64,000 nucleotides of DNA, from contig NZ_KZ984051.1 of assembly GCF_003569805.1 (NCBI RefSeq), positions 1,157,606 to 1,221,605 on the forward strand. Direction: 5' to 3'. Origin of the DNA: Microbacterium halotolerans. Lineage in GTDB: Bacteria; Actinomycetota; Actinomycetes; Actinomycetales; Microbacteriaceae. This document shows positions 16,289 to 25,100 of this stretch, one piece after another. The position numbers and the translations under genes are program-made. Under the pieces are notes generated by a model that worked only from the letters and a program-made list of their open reading frames with translations, did not search any database and was not told the DNA's origin. Position 1 is the first letter of the stretch, and each line of letters starts with the position of its first letter.

Positions 16289-17122
16289 TCAGGATGAGCG
16301 GTGGCGGTGGGGCAGGTTCGCCAGGATGAGGGCGAGGCCGAGCACGGCCAGGGCGATGCCGATGGAGAACGGGAAGGTCGGCCAGAAGACCACGTCGATC
16401 GCCCGCGTGCTGCCCCACTGGCAGTCCCAGCCGAGCGGGAACCAGCTCCATCCGCCCGAGAAATCCCCTTCGACCGGCATCTGCGCCGAGTAGCCGGAGC
16501 AGCGGGCGAGTGCCGAGTCGCCCGACGGGTCGCCGTGCGCGATCCAGGCCGCCGCCGTCGCCACGACGGCGCCGATCGCTGCGGTCGCGAGGCCGAATCG
16601 CCACAGGTCGGCGCGGCGTTCGACGCCGACGATGCGCGCGCCCGCGACTGCCCCGGCCGCCGCCCACAGCGGTCCGCCCAGCGTGCAGAAGTAGAAAGCG
16701 GCCATCATCGTGCCCACCGCGCCGAACCAGAGGCCGAGCCATCCGGACTGCAGGCCCGCGATCAGCGCGAACGCGATCATGGTGGCTGCGATCGAGAGCA
16801 GGCATGAGCCGATCGCCATCACCGCCCACACGGTGCGCGAGTGCCACCGCGACCGCCGGACGAACAGCGTCATCGCCGCGACCGACACCAGCGCCATCGC
16901 GACCGGGAGCAGCGGCGAGAGGAACGCCGACGGCCCAGCACTGGGGTGCGAGAGGGCGATGAGCAGCGCGAGCACGAACCCCGCTGCCACGAACGGCACT
17001 CCGATCGACGCCATCGCGAAGGCGAGCGAACGCCGCCACGTGCGTTTCCACGGCCGACCGCTCGTCGGAATCGGAGCGGGCTCATCGCGGCCGAGCGGGG
17101 AGCCGTCTTCGTCGTCGTGCAC
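16289..17122 (-). CDS. Hypothetical multi-pass membrane protein
   Basis: 277 residues. A charged N-terminal cytoplasmic tail is followed by about seven to eight hydrophobic helices. A periplasmic loop near residues 200-235 contains two cysteines (ARCSGYSAQMP and LGWDCQWGS) that could form a disulfide. I do not recognise the family. It is convergent with acr3 (22-bp gap) and divergent from the alarmone synthetase; nothing links it to arsenic. Confidence 0.7.
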   Translation of the reverse strand: MHDDEDGSPLGRDEPAPIPTSGRPWKRTWRRSLAFAMASIGVPFVAAGFVLALLIALSHPSAGPSAFLSPLLPVAMALVSVAAMTLFVRRSRWHSRTVWAVMAIGSCLLSIAATMIAFALIAGLQSGWLGLWFGAVGTMMAAFYFCTLGGPLWAAAGAVAGARIVGVERRADLWRFGLATAAIGAVVATAAAWIAHGDPSGDSALARCSGYSAQMPVEGDFSGGWSWFPLGWDCQWGSTRAIDVVFWPTFPFSIGIALAVLGLALILANLPHRHRSS

Positions 17123-17356
17123 ACCTCGACGCTACCGGTATTGTCGCGCTGGCCATCGCCTTCCGGTGCGCCGCAGTGCGGTTCCCGTTCCGGCCGGCCG
17201 GTTCCGGTGTGGGGGGCGTGCCGAGTTCGCGGCGGTGGTGCACTTCGGGGAACCGGAGTGGGCGGCAGAGCCTGCAGCCGGCGGGGAGCTGCTCGGCTCA
17301 TCCGGAGCATAGAGATCTCACAGCGCATGCCTACGCCATCGTCGTACGGTGAAGCC

Positions 17357-18085
17357 ATGACAGCGGAGCCACTGGACCAGGGGATCGTCGTCGACCCGCG
17401 GGAGCTGATCCGGGCTCGCCAGATGCGCGACGACCTGTCGAAGTTCCTCTCGCAGTACCGATTCGGCATGCGCGAGATCGAGACCAAGATGCTCATCCTG
17501 CGCGAGGACTTCGAGAACGACCACGCCTACAACCCGATCGAGAACGTCGAGACGCGGTTGAAGAGCGTCGACTCCATCGTCGACAAGGTCACGCGGCGCG
17601 GCATCGAACCCGACCTCGAATCGGTCAGGCGCAACATCCTCGACATCGCCGGCGTGCGCGTGACCTGCAGCTTCGTGACCGACGCGTACCGGATGTTCAA
17701 TCAGCTCCGGATGCAGGACGACGTCCAAGTGCGCGAGATCAAGGACTACATCGCCAACCCCAAGGCGAACGGCTACAAGAGCCTGCACGCGATCGTCGAC
17801 GTTCCGGTGTTCCTCTCGACGGGGAAGATCCGGGTACCGGTGGAGGTGCAGTTCCGCACCATCGCGATGGACTTCTGGGCCAGCCTCGAGCACAAGACCT
17901 ACTACAAGTACGACAAACAGGTGCCGTCGCGCATCCTCGAGAGCCTGCGCGACGCGGCGATCACGGCGAGCGAGCTCGACGAGCGGATGGAGCGCATCCA
18001 CCGCGAGATCCACGGCAGCGACTCGACCCCCGTGCGCCCCCTCTCCCTGGTCGAGGACGATGAAGGCGAAGCGCGCCTGGCCTGA
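17357..18085 (+). CDS. Small alarmone synthetase / GTP pyrophosphokinase-family protein
   Basis: 242 residues consisting of the RelA/SpoT nucleotidyltransferase (synthetase) domain alone, as in RelQ/YjbM-type small alarmone synthetases, which make (p)ppGpp from ATP and GDP or GTP. Core motifs are RRNILDIAGVRVTCSFVTDAYRM (central Asp/Arg), YIANPKANGYKSLHAIV (G-loop) and VEVQFRTIAMDFWASLEHKTYYK. There is no HD hydrolase or regulatory domain. Two in-frame ATGs exist (17327 and 17357); I chose the second because of GGTGAAG just before it, with moderate certainty. The preceding 234 bp up to the divergent membrane protein shows no other gene. Confidence 0.87.
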   Translation: MTAEPLDQGIVVDPRELIRARQMRDDLSKFLSQYRFGMREIETKMLILREDFENDHAYNPIENVETRLKSVDSIVDKVTRRGIEPDLESVRRNILDIAGVRVTCSFVTDAYRMFNQLRMQDDVQVREIKDYIANPKANGYKSLHAIVDVPVFLSTGKIRVPVEVQFRTIAMDFWASLEHKTYYKYDKQVPSRILESLRDAAITASELDERMERIHREIHGSDSTPVRPLSLVEDDEGEARLA

Positions 18086-18090
18086 CCCGT

Positions 18091-18154
18091 CCGTCTGCAG
18101 GTGATCTCTGCTGGTATGCGGATGCCGATGCTGACGCAGATCACCCACAGACGG
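18091..18154. repeat. Palindromic intergenic repeat, family B copy 1
   Basis: A 64-bp imperfect palindrome, beginning CCGTCTGCAGGTGATCTCTG and ending CGCAGATCACCCACAGACGG. It starts five bases beyond the alarmone synthetase stop. Related copies are at 42872-42934 and 44620-44683. Confidence 0.8.
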
Positions 18155-18232
18155 CATCCGGCGCGAGGGTTGCGATGTGTTGCGCGCGGCTCGAAGCGTC
18201 GGCGTCGGCCGCGTACGGTTGAAGGCGTGACC

Positions 18233-19336
18233 GTGAATCCTCCATATCGTGCAGACATCGTCGGCTCGTTCCTGCGCCCCGACGCCATCAAGACCGCCCG
18301 CGCCGCCCACGCCGCAGGTGACATCGACGCCGCCGCGCTCCGCAGCGCGGAGGACGAGCAGATCGCCTCCCTGGTGCGCAGGCAGGCCGACTCGGGGCTC
18401 CAGCTGGCCACCGACGGAGAGTTCCGCCGCGCGTGGTGGCACTTCGACTTCTTCGGCGGTCTCGACGGCGTCGACATCATCGAGACCGACCACGGTCTGC
18501 CGTTCCAGGGGGCACAGACCAAGCAGAAGGCCGTGCAGGTGAACGGCCGCATCGGCTTCTCCGACCACCCGATGCTCGATCACTGGCGTGCGCTGAAGCC
18601 CGTGGCCGAGGCGGCCGGCGTGCAGCCGAAGTTCTCGCTGCCGGCGCCGACCGTGCTCGACTTCCGCGTGGAGCCGCAGAATCTCACCGCCGACGAGTAC
18701 GAGACCCGCAGCGACTACATCGACGATCTGGTGCAGGCGTACCGCGACGCCATCAGGGCGTTCTACGACGAGGGCGCGCGCTACCTTCAGCTCGACGACA
18801 CCGCGTGGGCGTACCTGTGCAGCCAGGACGAGCTCGACCGTGCGAAGAACGAGCGCGGCATCGAGACCGAGGGGCTCGGAGAGCGCTACGCGTCGATCCT
18901 CACCCGCGTACTCGAGGGCAGGCCGGATGACCTGGTCGTCGGAACGCATATCTGCCGCGGCAACTTCCGGTCGACGTGGATCTCGTCGGGAGGGTACGAG
19001 CCGATCGCCGAGCACCTGTTCGCGGTTCCGTACGACGGGTTCTTCCTCGAGTACGACAGCGAGCGAGCGGGCGGCTTCGAGCCGCTGCGGTTCCTGCAGC
19101 CGGGCGACCAGACGGTGGTGCTGGGACTGGTGACGTCGAAGGCCGGCGAGCTCGAGCCCGTCGACGAGATCACGCAGCGCATCGCCGAGGCCGCGCAGTT
19201 CGCCGATCTCAGTCAGCTCGCGCTCAGCCCGCAATGCGGCTTCGCCTCGACGGAGGAGGGCAATGTGCTCACGGAGGAGCAGCAGTGGGCGAAGGTCCGT
19301 CACGTCGTCGACATCGCCGCCGACGTCTGGAAGTAG
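18233..19336 (+). CDS. Cobalamin-independent methionine synthase C-domain-like protein
   Basis: 367 residues similar to the catalytic C-terminal barrel of MetE and to its stand-alone relatives, which transfer a methyl group to a thiol through zinc. N-terminal YRADIVGSFLRP is the usual start. GTHICRGNFRSTW carries the His-x-Cys zinc ligands and SPQCGFAST the third cysteine. The N-terminal folate-binding barrel of full MetE is absent, so it may act on another methyl donor. I chose the GTG at 18233 because GAAGG lies seven bases upstream; a GTG two codons earlier is an alternative. No neighbour indicates the substrate. Confidence 0.82.
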   Translation: MNPPYRADIVGSFLRPDAIKTARAAHAAGDIDAAALRSAEDEQIASLVRRQADSGLQLATDGEFRRAWWHFDFFGGLDGVDIIETDHGLPFQGAQTKQKAVQVNGRIGFSDHPMLDHWRALKPVAEAAGVQPKFSLPAPTVLDFRVEPQNLTADEYETRSDYIDDLVQAYRDAIRAFYDEGARYLQLDDTAWAYLCSQDELDRAKNERGIETEGLGERYASILTRVLEGRPDDLVVGTHICRGNFRSTWISSGGYEPIAEHLFAVPYDGFFLEYDSERAGGFEPLRFLQPGDQTVVLGLVTSKAGELEPVDEITQRIAEAAQFADLSQLALSPQCGFASTEEGNVLTEEQQWAKVRHVVDIAADVWK

Positions 19337-19386
19337 CACGTTCGACTCAGCGCCCGGCGTAGCCTGGTGGGGTGGCGGAGAACCGG

Positions 19387-19899
19387 ATGAGCGATGGCTC
19401 CGATGATCGCGCCGCCGCCGATCCGGCCAGCGCCGCCGCGCTGTTCGACAGGGCGCGGCAGCGGCTCGGCCGCGCTCCGCGTGAGCACCTCGGCAGGCTC
19501 ATCGTGCCGGGTGCGCTGCGCGCGGCGATGGGCGCTCGGCCCCGTGTCGTTCCGGACGGGCGGGCCTGGCGCGTCGGCACGCTGCTGATCGGCGACACCG
19601 CGGTCCACGAGGTCGGCGACGTTCTGCGCGCGTCTGAGGAGCGCCGACGCGGCTTCACCTCCGACGCGGCCAGGCGACGCGCGGAGGCGGAGGCGATGTG
19701 CGTGCGCGGCGGGTTCGAGCCGGGCACGGTCGTCAACGTCGACCACACCGGGATCGACCTGTCCGCGCTCGCGGCGGAAGGAGCATCCGGCCCCCTCAGC
19801 GTGCGCGACGGCACCGTCGTCATCCGGTGGACCTCGTCCGGTGCCGTCATGCCGCTGGAGGCGTACCTGCGCGAGAAGATCGACATGCTCCCCACCTGA
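19387..19899 (+). CDS. Hypothetical protein
   Basis: 170 residues, soluble, rich in Ala, Arg and Asp. An N-terminal helix (DPASAAALFDRARQRLG) is followed by a mixed region with GRAWRVGTLLIGDTAVHEVGDVLRASEE, and it ends RWTSSGAVMPLEAYLREKIDM. No signal peptide or membrane segment. I do not recognise the family. GGAG six bases upstream supports the ATG at 19387; a GTG at 19372 is an alternative. Codon use matches its neighbours. Confidence 0.7.
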   Translation: MSDGSDDRAAADPASAAALFDRARQRLGRAPREHLGRLIVPGALRAAMGARPRVVPDGRAWRVGTLLIGDTAVHEVGDVLRASEERRRGFTSDAARRRAEAEAMCVRGGFEPGTVVNVDHTGIDLSALAAEGASGPLSVRDGTVVIRWTSSGAVMPLEAYLREKIDMLPT

Positions 19900-20030
19900 G
19901 CCCTCGGGCTCCGCGTGGGATGCGAAACGATGGGCGCTGGCACTGACTCACGCGGTCGTGGTCCGCTCGGCAGAGCCTGTGGTGGCGGGGTGCAGGTCGG
20001 GCACGGGGCGTTGGCCGTACGCTTTCAGGC

Positions 20031-20834
20031 ATGGCGAGGCAGAACCCGAAGCGTCGGGCGGGAGCGCGGCGAGGCGGTGCGCCCGGCGGCGCAGGACACC
20101 GTGGAGCGCCCCGTGTCGGCAAGAAACCCGGTGCATCGGGAGCGGGGAAGCGGACGGGCGGGAACGCCGGAGCGGAACGCAACGAGACCGTCCGTCCGCA
20201 AGGTGCGGGCGCAACAGGTGACGATCTCGGCGCGGCGCCTGCCGTGTTCCGGCTCGGGGCGGTGCCCGGGGCGATGCCGGGGAAGTGGATCGAGCGGTGG
20301 CGCGAGCAGAGGCCGGAGACCCGACTCGAACTCGTGCCGATCAGCGCCGACGGCCAGCGTGCTGCGCTCGACGCGGGAGAGGTCGACGCCGCGATCGTGC
20401 GCCTGCCGATCGACGGAGACCCGGATGGGCTGCACACGATCCGTCTGTACGACGAGGTGTCCGTCGTGGTCGCCTCGAAGGAATCATCGCTGATGGCAGC
20501 GGACGAACTCGCCCCGGAGGACCTGGTCGGCGAGGTGCTGATCACACCGGCGGACGATGTGATCGGCGACCTCGGCCTTCCGACCGAAGCGGCGACGTTC
20601 GGCGCACCCGCGACGACGGAGGATGCGATCGAGATCGTCGCGTCGGGCGTCGGCATCGTGGTGGTGCCGATGTCGCTGGCGCGCCTGCATCATCGCCGTG
20701 ACGTCGACCATCGCCCGCTCGTCGACGGACCGGTTCTGCCGGTCGCGCTCGGGTGGCTGCGCGAACGCGATGCCGACGACGTGCAGCACTTCGCTGCGAT
20801 CACCCGCGGTCGAGGCGCACGCTCGTCGCGCTGA
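20031..20834 (+). CDS. LysR-type effector-binding domain without a helix-turn-helix
   Basis: 267 residues. About 60 N-terminal residues are low-complexity and very basic (many Arg, Gly, Ala). From residue 70 on there is a periplasmic-binding-like LysR substrate domain: FRLGAVPGAMPGKWIERWREQRPETRLELVPIS, GEVDAAIVRLPID, YDEVSVVVASKES and GVGIVVVPMSLARL. LysR regulators normally carry a 60-residue winged HTH at this place. Here the basic tail replaces it, so the protein might bind nucleic acid non-specifically or act through a partner. No adjacent target operon is evident. The 130 bp before the ATG holds nothing I recognise. Confidence 0.8.
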   Translation: MARQNPKRRAGARRGGAPGGAGHRGAPRVGKKPGASGAGKRTGGNAGAERNETVRPQGAGATGDDLGAAPAVFRLGAVPGAMPGKWIERWREQRPETRLELVPISADGQRAALDAGEVDAAIVRLPIDGDPDGLHTIRLYDEVSVVVASKESSLMAADELAPEDLVGEVLITPADDVIGDLGLPTEAATFGAPATTEDAIEIVASGVGIVVVPMSLARLHHRRDVDHRPLVDGPVLPVALGWLRERDADDVQHFAAITRGRGARSSR

Positions 20835-20864
20835 GCGCACGGTCGGCGCCCGCCCGGGAGACGA

Positions 20865-20910
20865 CCGAGCGCCCGCCGCGGCTGGATGCAGCCAGGCGAC
20901 GGGCGCTCGG
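20865..20910. terminator. Bidirectional terminator
   Basis: The stem CCGAGCGCCCG pairs with CGGGCGCTCGG around a 24-base loop. It lies 30 bp after the LysR-like gene and 14 bp after the convergent beta-helix gene. Confidence 0.6.
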
Positions 20911-20924
20911 GTCGGTATGTGCGG

Positions 20925-21332
20925 TCAGGCGGCGAGTCTGAACCCTCTGCTGTCCGTGACGATGCGCGCCTTCGTGGCGATCTTCTCGTCGTCGCGGATG
21001 ATCGCGCCGTCGGCGACGAGCGCATCCGCGCCGATCATCGACCGGATGCCCACGTGCGCCCGCGCGCCGATTGCGGCGCCGGGTCCGACGTGCGCGTTTG
21101 CATCGATGATGGCGTCGGAGCCGATCTGCACGTTCGGTTCGATCCAGGCACCCTTCGCGATCTTGGCGCCGGCGGCGACCCGCACGCCGGGTTCGACGTA
21201 CGCCCCGGATTCCACGCGCGCCTCGGGGTGGACCTTCGCGCCGTGCGCGACCAGTCCGCGGCCGTTGATGTGCTTGCGGTACCGCAGTGTTTCACCGTTG
21301 TCGTTCTCGATGTCGACGTAGTTCTTGCCCAC
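20925..21332 (-). CDS. Left-handed beta-helix (hexapeptide repeat) protein
   Basis: 135 residues. From about residue 30 to 120 there are repeated [VIA]-x-x-G-[AVS] hexapeptides (AHGAKVHPEARVESGAYVEP, GVRVAAGAKIAKGAWIEP, GSDAIIDANAHVGPGAAIG), the signature of trimeric left-handed parallel beta-helices such as acyltransferases and gamma-carbonic anhydrases. No carbonic anhydrase metal histidines are obvious. The N-terminus GKNYVDIENDNGETLRYRKHING is a conserved-looking cap. The start is a GTG with GAAGGA five bases upstream. A palindrome resembling an iron-regulator box lies 23 bp before the start. The activity is unknown. Confidence 0.8.
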   Translation of the reverse strand: MGKNYVDIENDNGETLRYRKHINGRGLVAHGAKVHPEARVESGAYVEPGVRVAAGAKIAKGAWIEPNVQIGSDAIIDANAHVGPGAAIGARAHVGIRSMIGADALVADGAIIRDDEKIATKARIVTDSRGFRLAA

Positions 21333-21354
21333 GATGTCCTTCCGTGGCCTGGAC

Positions 21355-21368
21355 TTAGGCCTGCCTAA
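21355..21368. promoter_or_regulatory. TTAGGC-CT-GCCTAA palindrome, possible DtxR/IdeR-like box
   Basis: A perfect 6+6 inverted repeat 23 bp upstream of the beta-helix gene. Extended to 19 bp (21355-21373) it matches the DtxR consensus TTAGGTTAGSCTAACCTAA at about twelve positions by eye. The second half is weak, so the iron-box reading is tentative. Confidence 0.35.
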
Positions 21369-21387
21369 CTCCTCAACGCATGCCGTG

Positions 21388-21422
21388 CCGCGGATATTCC
21401 CGAAGCCGGAGAATATTCGCGG
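21388..21422. promoter_or_regulatory. 35-bp inverted repeat before YitT-like gene
   Basis: CCGCGGATATTC, an 11-base spacer and GAATATTCGCGG form an inverted repeat with one mismatch. It is centred about 24 bp before the plus-strand membrane protein start, where promoter elements are expected. TACGAT just before the start is a possible -10 for a leaderless or near-leaderless message. Confidence 0.5.
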
Positions 21423-21428
21423 CGTACG

Positions 21429-22094
21429 ATGGGGCGAGTGGCTGCCACTCCTCATCTCGACGATCGATCGGACGACGACGCGCTCGTGTTCGAATGGGAA
21501 CAGACCAGGCACACGCCGACGGAGGACGTCTTCGGCATCGCGACCGGCACGTTCGTCGCGGCGCTGGGACTGCACCTGCTGAAGTCCGTCGACGCCGTCA
21601 CCGGCGGCACGGCAGGTCTCGCGCTCCTGCTCGACCAGGTGCTGGCAGCACCCTTCTGGCTCGTGTTCGCGCTCGTGAACGTTCCGTTCATCGCGCTCGC
21701 GCTGTGGAAGAAGGGCCTTCGGTTCACACTGCTCACGCTGTGCTCGGTCGGCATCGTCTCCGCATTGTCGAGCGTGAACGCAGCGCTGATGCCGCTTCAC
21801 GACATCGTGCCGGTCTATGCCGTGCTCGGTGGGAATCTGCTGGTGGGCGTCGGCATGCTCATCCTGTTCCGGCATCAGGCGAGCCTCGGCGGCGTCAATG
21901 TGGTCGCGATCCTCATCCAGGAGAAGACCGGGTTCCGTGCCGGATGGGTGCAGATGATCGTCGACGCACTGATCGTGGCATCCGCGCTGTTCGTCGTGCC
22001 GTGGACGCTGGTGCTGCTGAGCGCGCTCGGCGTCGTGGTCGTGAATCTCGTCCTCGCCGTCAATCATCGCCCCGGCCGCTACATCGGCCACTGA
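21429..22094 (+). CDS. YitT-family membrane protein
   Basis: 221 residues with about six transmembrane helices. The segments GIATGTFVAALGLHLLKSVDAVTGGTAGLALLL and NLLVGVGMLILFRHQASLGGVNVVAILIQEKTGFRAGWVQMIVD match the YitT/DUF161 integral membrane family (internal-repeat type). Its function is unknown. The first 30 residues are charged and cytoplasmic. The C-terminal DUF2179 domain of longer YitT proteins is absent. It ends 12 bp from the convergent helicase gene. Confidence 0.8.
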   Translation: MGRVAATPHLDDRSDDDALVFEWEQTRHTPTEDVFGIATGTFVAALGLHLLKSVDAVTGGTAGLALLLDQVLAAPFWLVFALVNVPFIALALWKKGLRFTLLTLCSVGIVSALSSVNAALMPLHDIVPVYAVLGGNLLVGVGMLILFRHQASLGGVNVVAILIQEKTGFRAGWVQMIVDALIVASALFVVPWTLVLLSALGVVVVNLVLAVNHRPGRYIGH

Positions 22095-22106
22095 TTCGGG
22101 AGCGCC

Positions 22107-25100
22107 TCAGGAGCGGCGCAGCGTGAGCCCCTTCGTCGACTCTGCGAACCCCGCCGCACGCAGTGCCCTGCCGAACGGCGCCGTGTAGACGAACTCGCCG
22201 TTGGCCTGCTCGACTGTGAGGGTCTCGAGTCGGCGGGCACGGGCACCCTCTGCAAGGCCTCGGCACGCGGCGAGCACAACGGACTCGTCGTCGGCGAAGA
22301 CGAGCGCACTCTTCCCTCCGCGCTCCAGGTACAGCACCAGCTCCCCGTCGACGAGCACGACGATTCCTCCCGCCTTGCGCCCTGGTCGGTGCTTCACGCC
22401 GTCGATCGTCGGCCACGCGAGCGCCGCCCCGTACGGGTTGGCGGGGTCGGTCGCGGCGAGCATCACGGCGCGCAGGGGCGCCGGATCGTCCTGAGCGGCG
22501 AAATGCCGCATCCGGTCGATCGTCGTCGACGCGGCGAACTGCGCCGCGCCGAGCTTCTCGATCAGATACCCGCGCCTGCAGTGCCCCGCCTGTTCGAGGC
22601 CGGCGAGCGTGCGGTACGCCTGGGCGAACCCACCCGGCGTGCCCTCGCTCTGCACCGCACCGCGTGTGACGACTCCGTATCGGTCGAGCAGCAGGGAGGC
22701 GGTCGCGGCCTGCCGCACCGCGAGGTCGGATGCGCGAGCGGGCAGCACGGACCAGCGCCCGCCGATCGTCGGCCGAGGGGCGGGTCTGCGCAGTCCGCCG
22801 CCTCGGTACGCACGAGCCCGCGGCGGGCGTCGTTTCGCGCGGTGCGCCTGCGTGCCTCCCGCCAGCAGGGTCCGCACGGGCGAGAACGTGTCGTTGGTCG
22901 CCCTGCCCGCCCATACCAGGTTCCAGAGCGCGTCGACGACGGATGTCTCCGATACCGCCGCGGCCTCATCGTCCGGCATGCGCGAGCGGATCATGTCTGC
23001 CAGCTGGGGCGCGAAGTACGCGCCCCCGAACGACAGCACGCCGAGAATGCGACCTTCGAGGGACTCAGGTGCGAACTCCGCCGCATCGTCCGGATCGGCG
23101 AGCGTCACGTCTGCGGCATCCGCGGCGTGCAGCGCCACCCAGCCGTCGCGCCCAGGAAGAGTGCCGTGGCCCGACCAGATCACCTCACCCGTCGAGGTGA
23201 GCTCGTCGAGCATCGACGGCGCGTAGTCGCGCACACGGCTCGGCAGGATCAACGACTCCCACGCGCTCGCAGGTGCAGGCACTCCCGCCAGCTGTTCGAC
23301 CACCGAGAGCACGCCGTCGATACCCTCCAGCGGACGCTCGAGATGCTGCCAGTCGACGAGGAACCGCGCGTACGACGGCTGCGGCACCGGCTCGACGCTG
23401 CCCCGCAGAGCGGCGAGCGAGCGCATCCGGATGCGCCGGAGCGCTTCGCTGTCGCACCATTCCTTCTCGTCGGAAGAGGCCCCGGAGAGCGTGCCCTCCG
23501 GCAGGAAGAACCCGCTCTGCAGGCGTCCCTGCGCCTCGAGCCGCTGCAGCGTGTGGCGGGCGACCGCGACGCCGATGCCGAGGCGTTCCGCCACGGCGCT
23601 GGTCGTGAACGGGCCGTGCGTGCGGGCGTAGCGCGAGACGAGATCTCCGAGCGGATCCGAGACAGGCTCGAGGAAGGCGTTCGGCAGTCCGATCGGCAGC
23701 GCCGCACCCAGTGCATCGCGCAGGCGGCCCGCGTCCTCGACGGCGGCGAAGCGACTCGCGCCGGCGAGCGCCACCCGGATCGCGCGCCGCTGCTGCACCA
23801 GGTGATCGAGATGCTCGGTCGCCGTCTCGACCGAGGCGGTCGCCGGTGCCTGGCCGGCCCCGGACGGCACTCCCGGAGCATCATCGCCGACGAGGCGCAC
23901 CGCGAGCTCTTCCGGTGTGAGCGGCCCGAGCAGGCGCAGCAGATCGGCTGTGCCCTCAGTGCCCCTCGCCCTGCGATCCGGCGCGAGGCGCTGAACCTCC
24001 GCCTCGTACTGGGCGATGACGTCGGGATCGAGCAGCTCCCGCATCTCCACGCGCCCGAGCAGTTCGCTCAGCAGCGCGGGGTCGACCGAGAGCGCCGCGG
24101 CACGGCGTTCGGCGAGCGGGGAGTCTCCCTCGTAGACGAACGCGCCGACGTAACCGAACAGCAGGTCGCGCGCGAAGGGGGATGGCTGCGGCGTCTCGGT
24201 CTCCACGAGCCGGATGCGGCGCTCCCCGATGCCACGGATGAGCCGCAGCAGGGCAGGCAGATCGTAGACGTCCTGCAGCACCTCCCGCAGGGTCTCGAGG
24301 ATGATCGGGAACGTCGGGTGGCGCTGCGCCACCTCGAGCAGCTGCGCCGCCCGCTGGCGCTGCTGCCACAGCGGGCTGCGCTTGCCCGGCTGGGTGCGCG
24401 GCATCAGGAGCGCGCGGGCGGCGCACTCGCGGAAGCGCGACGCGAACAGTGCGGAGCCGCCGACCTCCTCAGTGACTATCTGCTCGAGCTCGTCGGGTTC
24501 GAAGACGAAGAGCTCAGCGCCTGGCGGATCGGATTCCGCATCGGGAATGCGCGCGATGATGCCGTCGTCGCTGGCGACTGCCGACCCGTCGACGCCGAGT
24601 CGTTCTCTGATGCGGGCGCCGACCGCCAGCGCCCACGGCGCATGCACATGCATGCCGTACGGGGAATGCAGGATGATCCGCCAGTCGCCGACCTCGTCCT
24701 TGCCCCGCTCGACGGTGAGCGTGCGATCGGTGGGGAGCGACCCCGTCGCCTCTTTCTGCTCGGCGAGGTAGTCGAGCAGGTTGCCGATCGCGCGCTCGTC
24801 GAGCCCTGCGTCGGCCAGGCGATCGGCTGCTTTCTCACGCGATGCCGACGCCAGCTCACGCGACATCGCTCCGAGCGCCTCGCCGAGCTCCGCAGGGCGA
24901 CCGAGCCCGTCGCCGTGCCAGAACGGCACGCGCCCGGGCTGGCCGAACGCCGGCACCACGTTCACGCGGTCGTGGGTGATCTCGACGATGCGCCAGCTCG
25001 TCGTCCCCAGCGTGAACACGTCGTTCACTCGCGACTCGTAGACCATCTCCTCATCGAGCTCGCCGACCCTGGCACCTCGCGTCTCACCCGCGACGAACAC

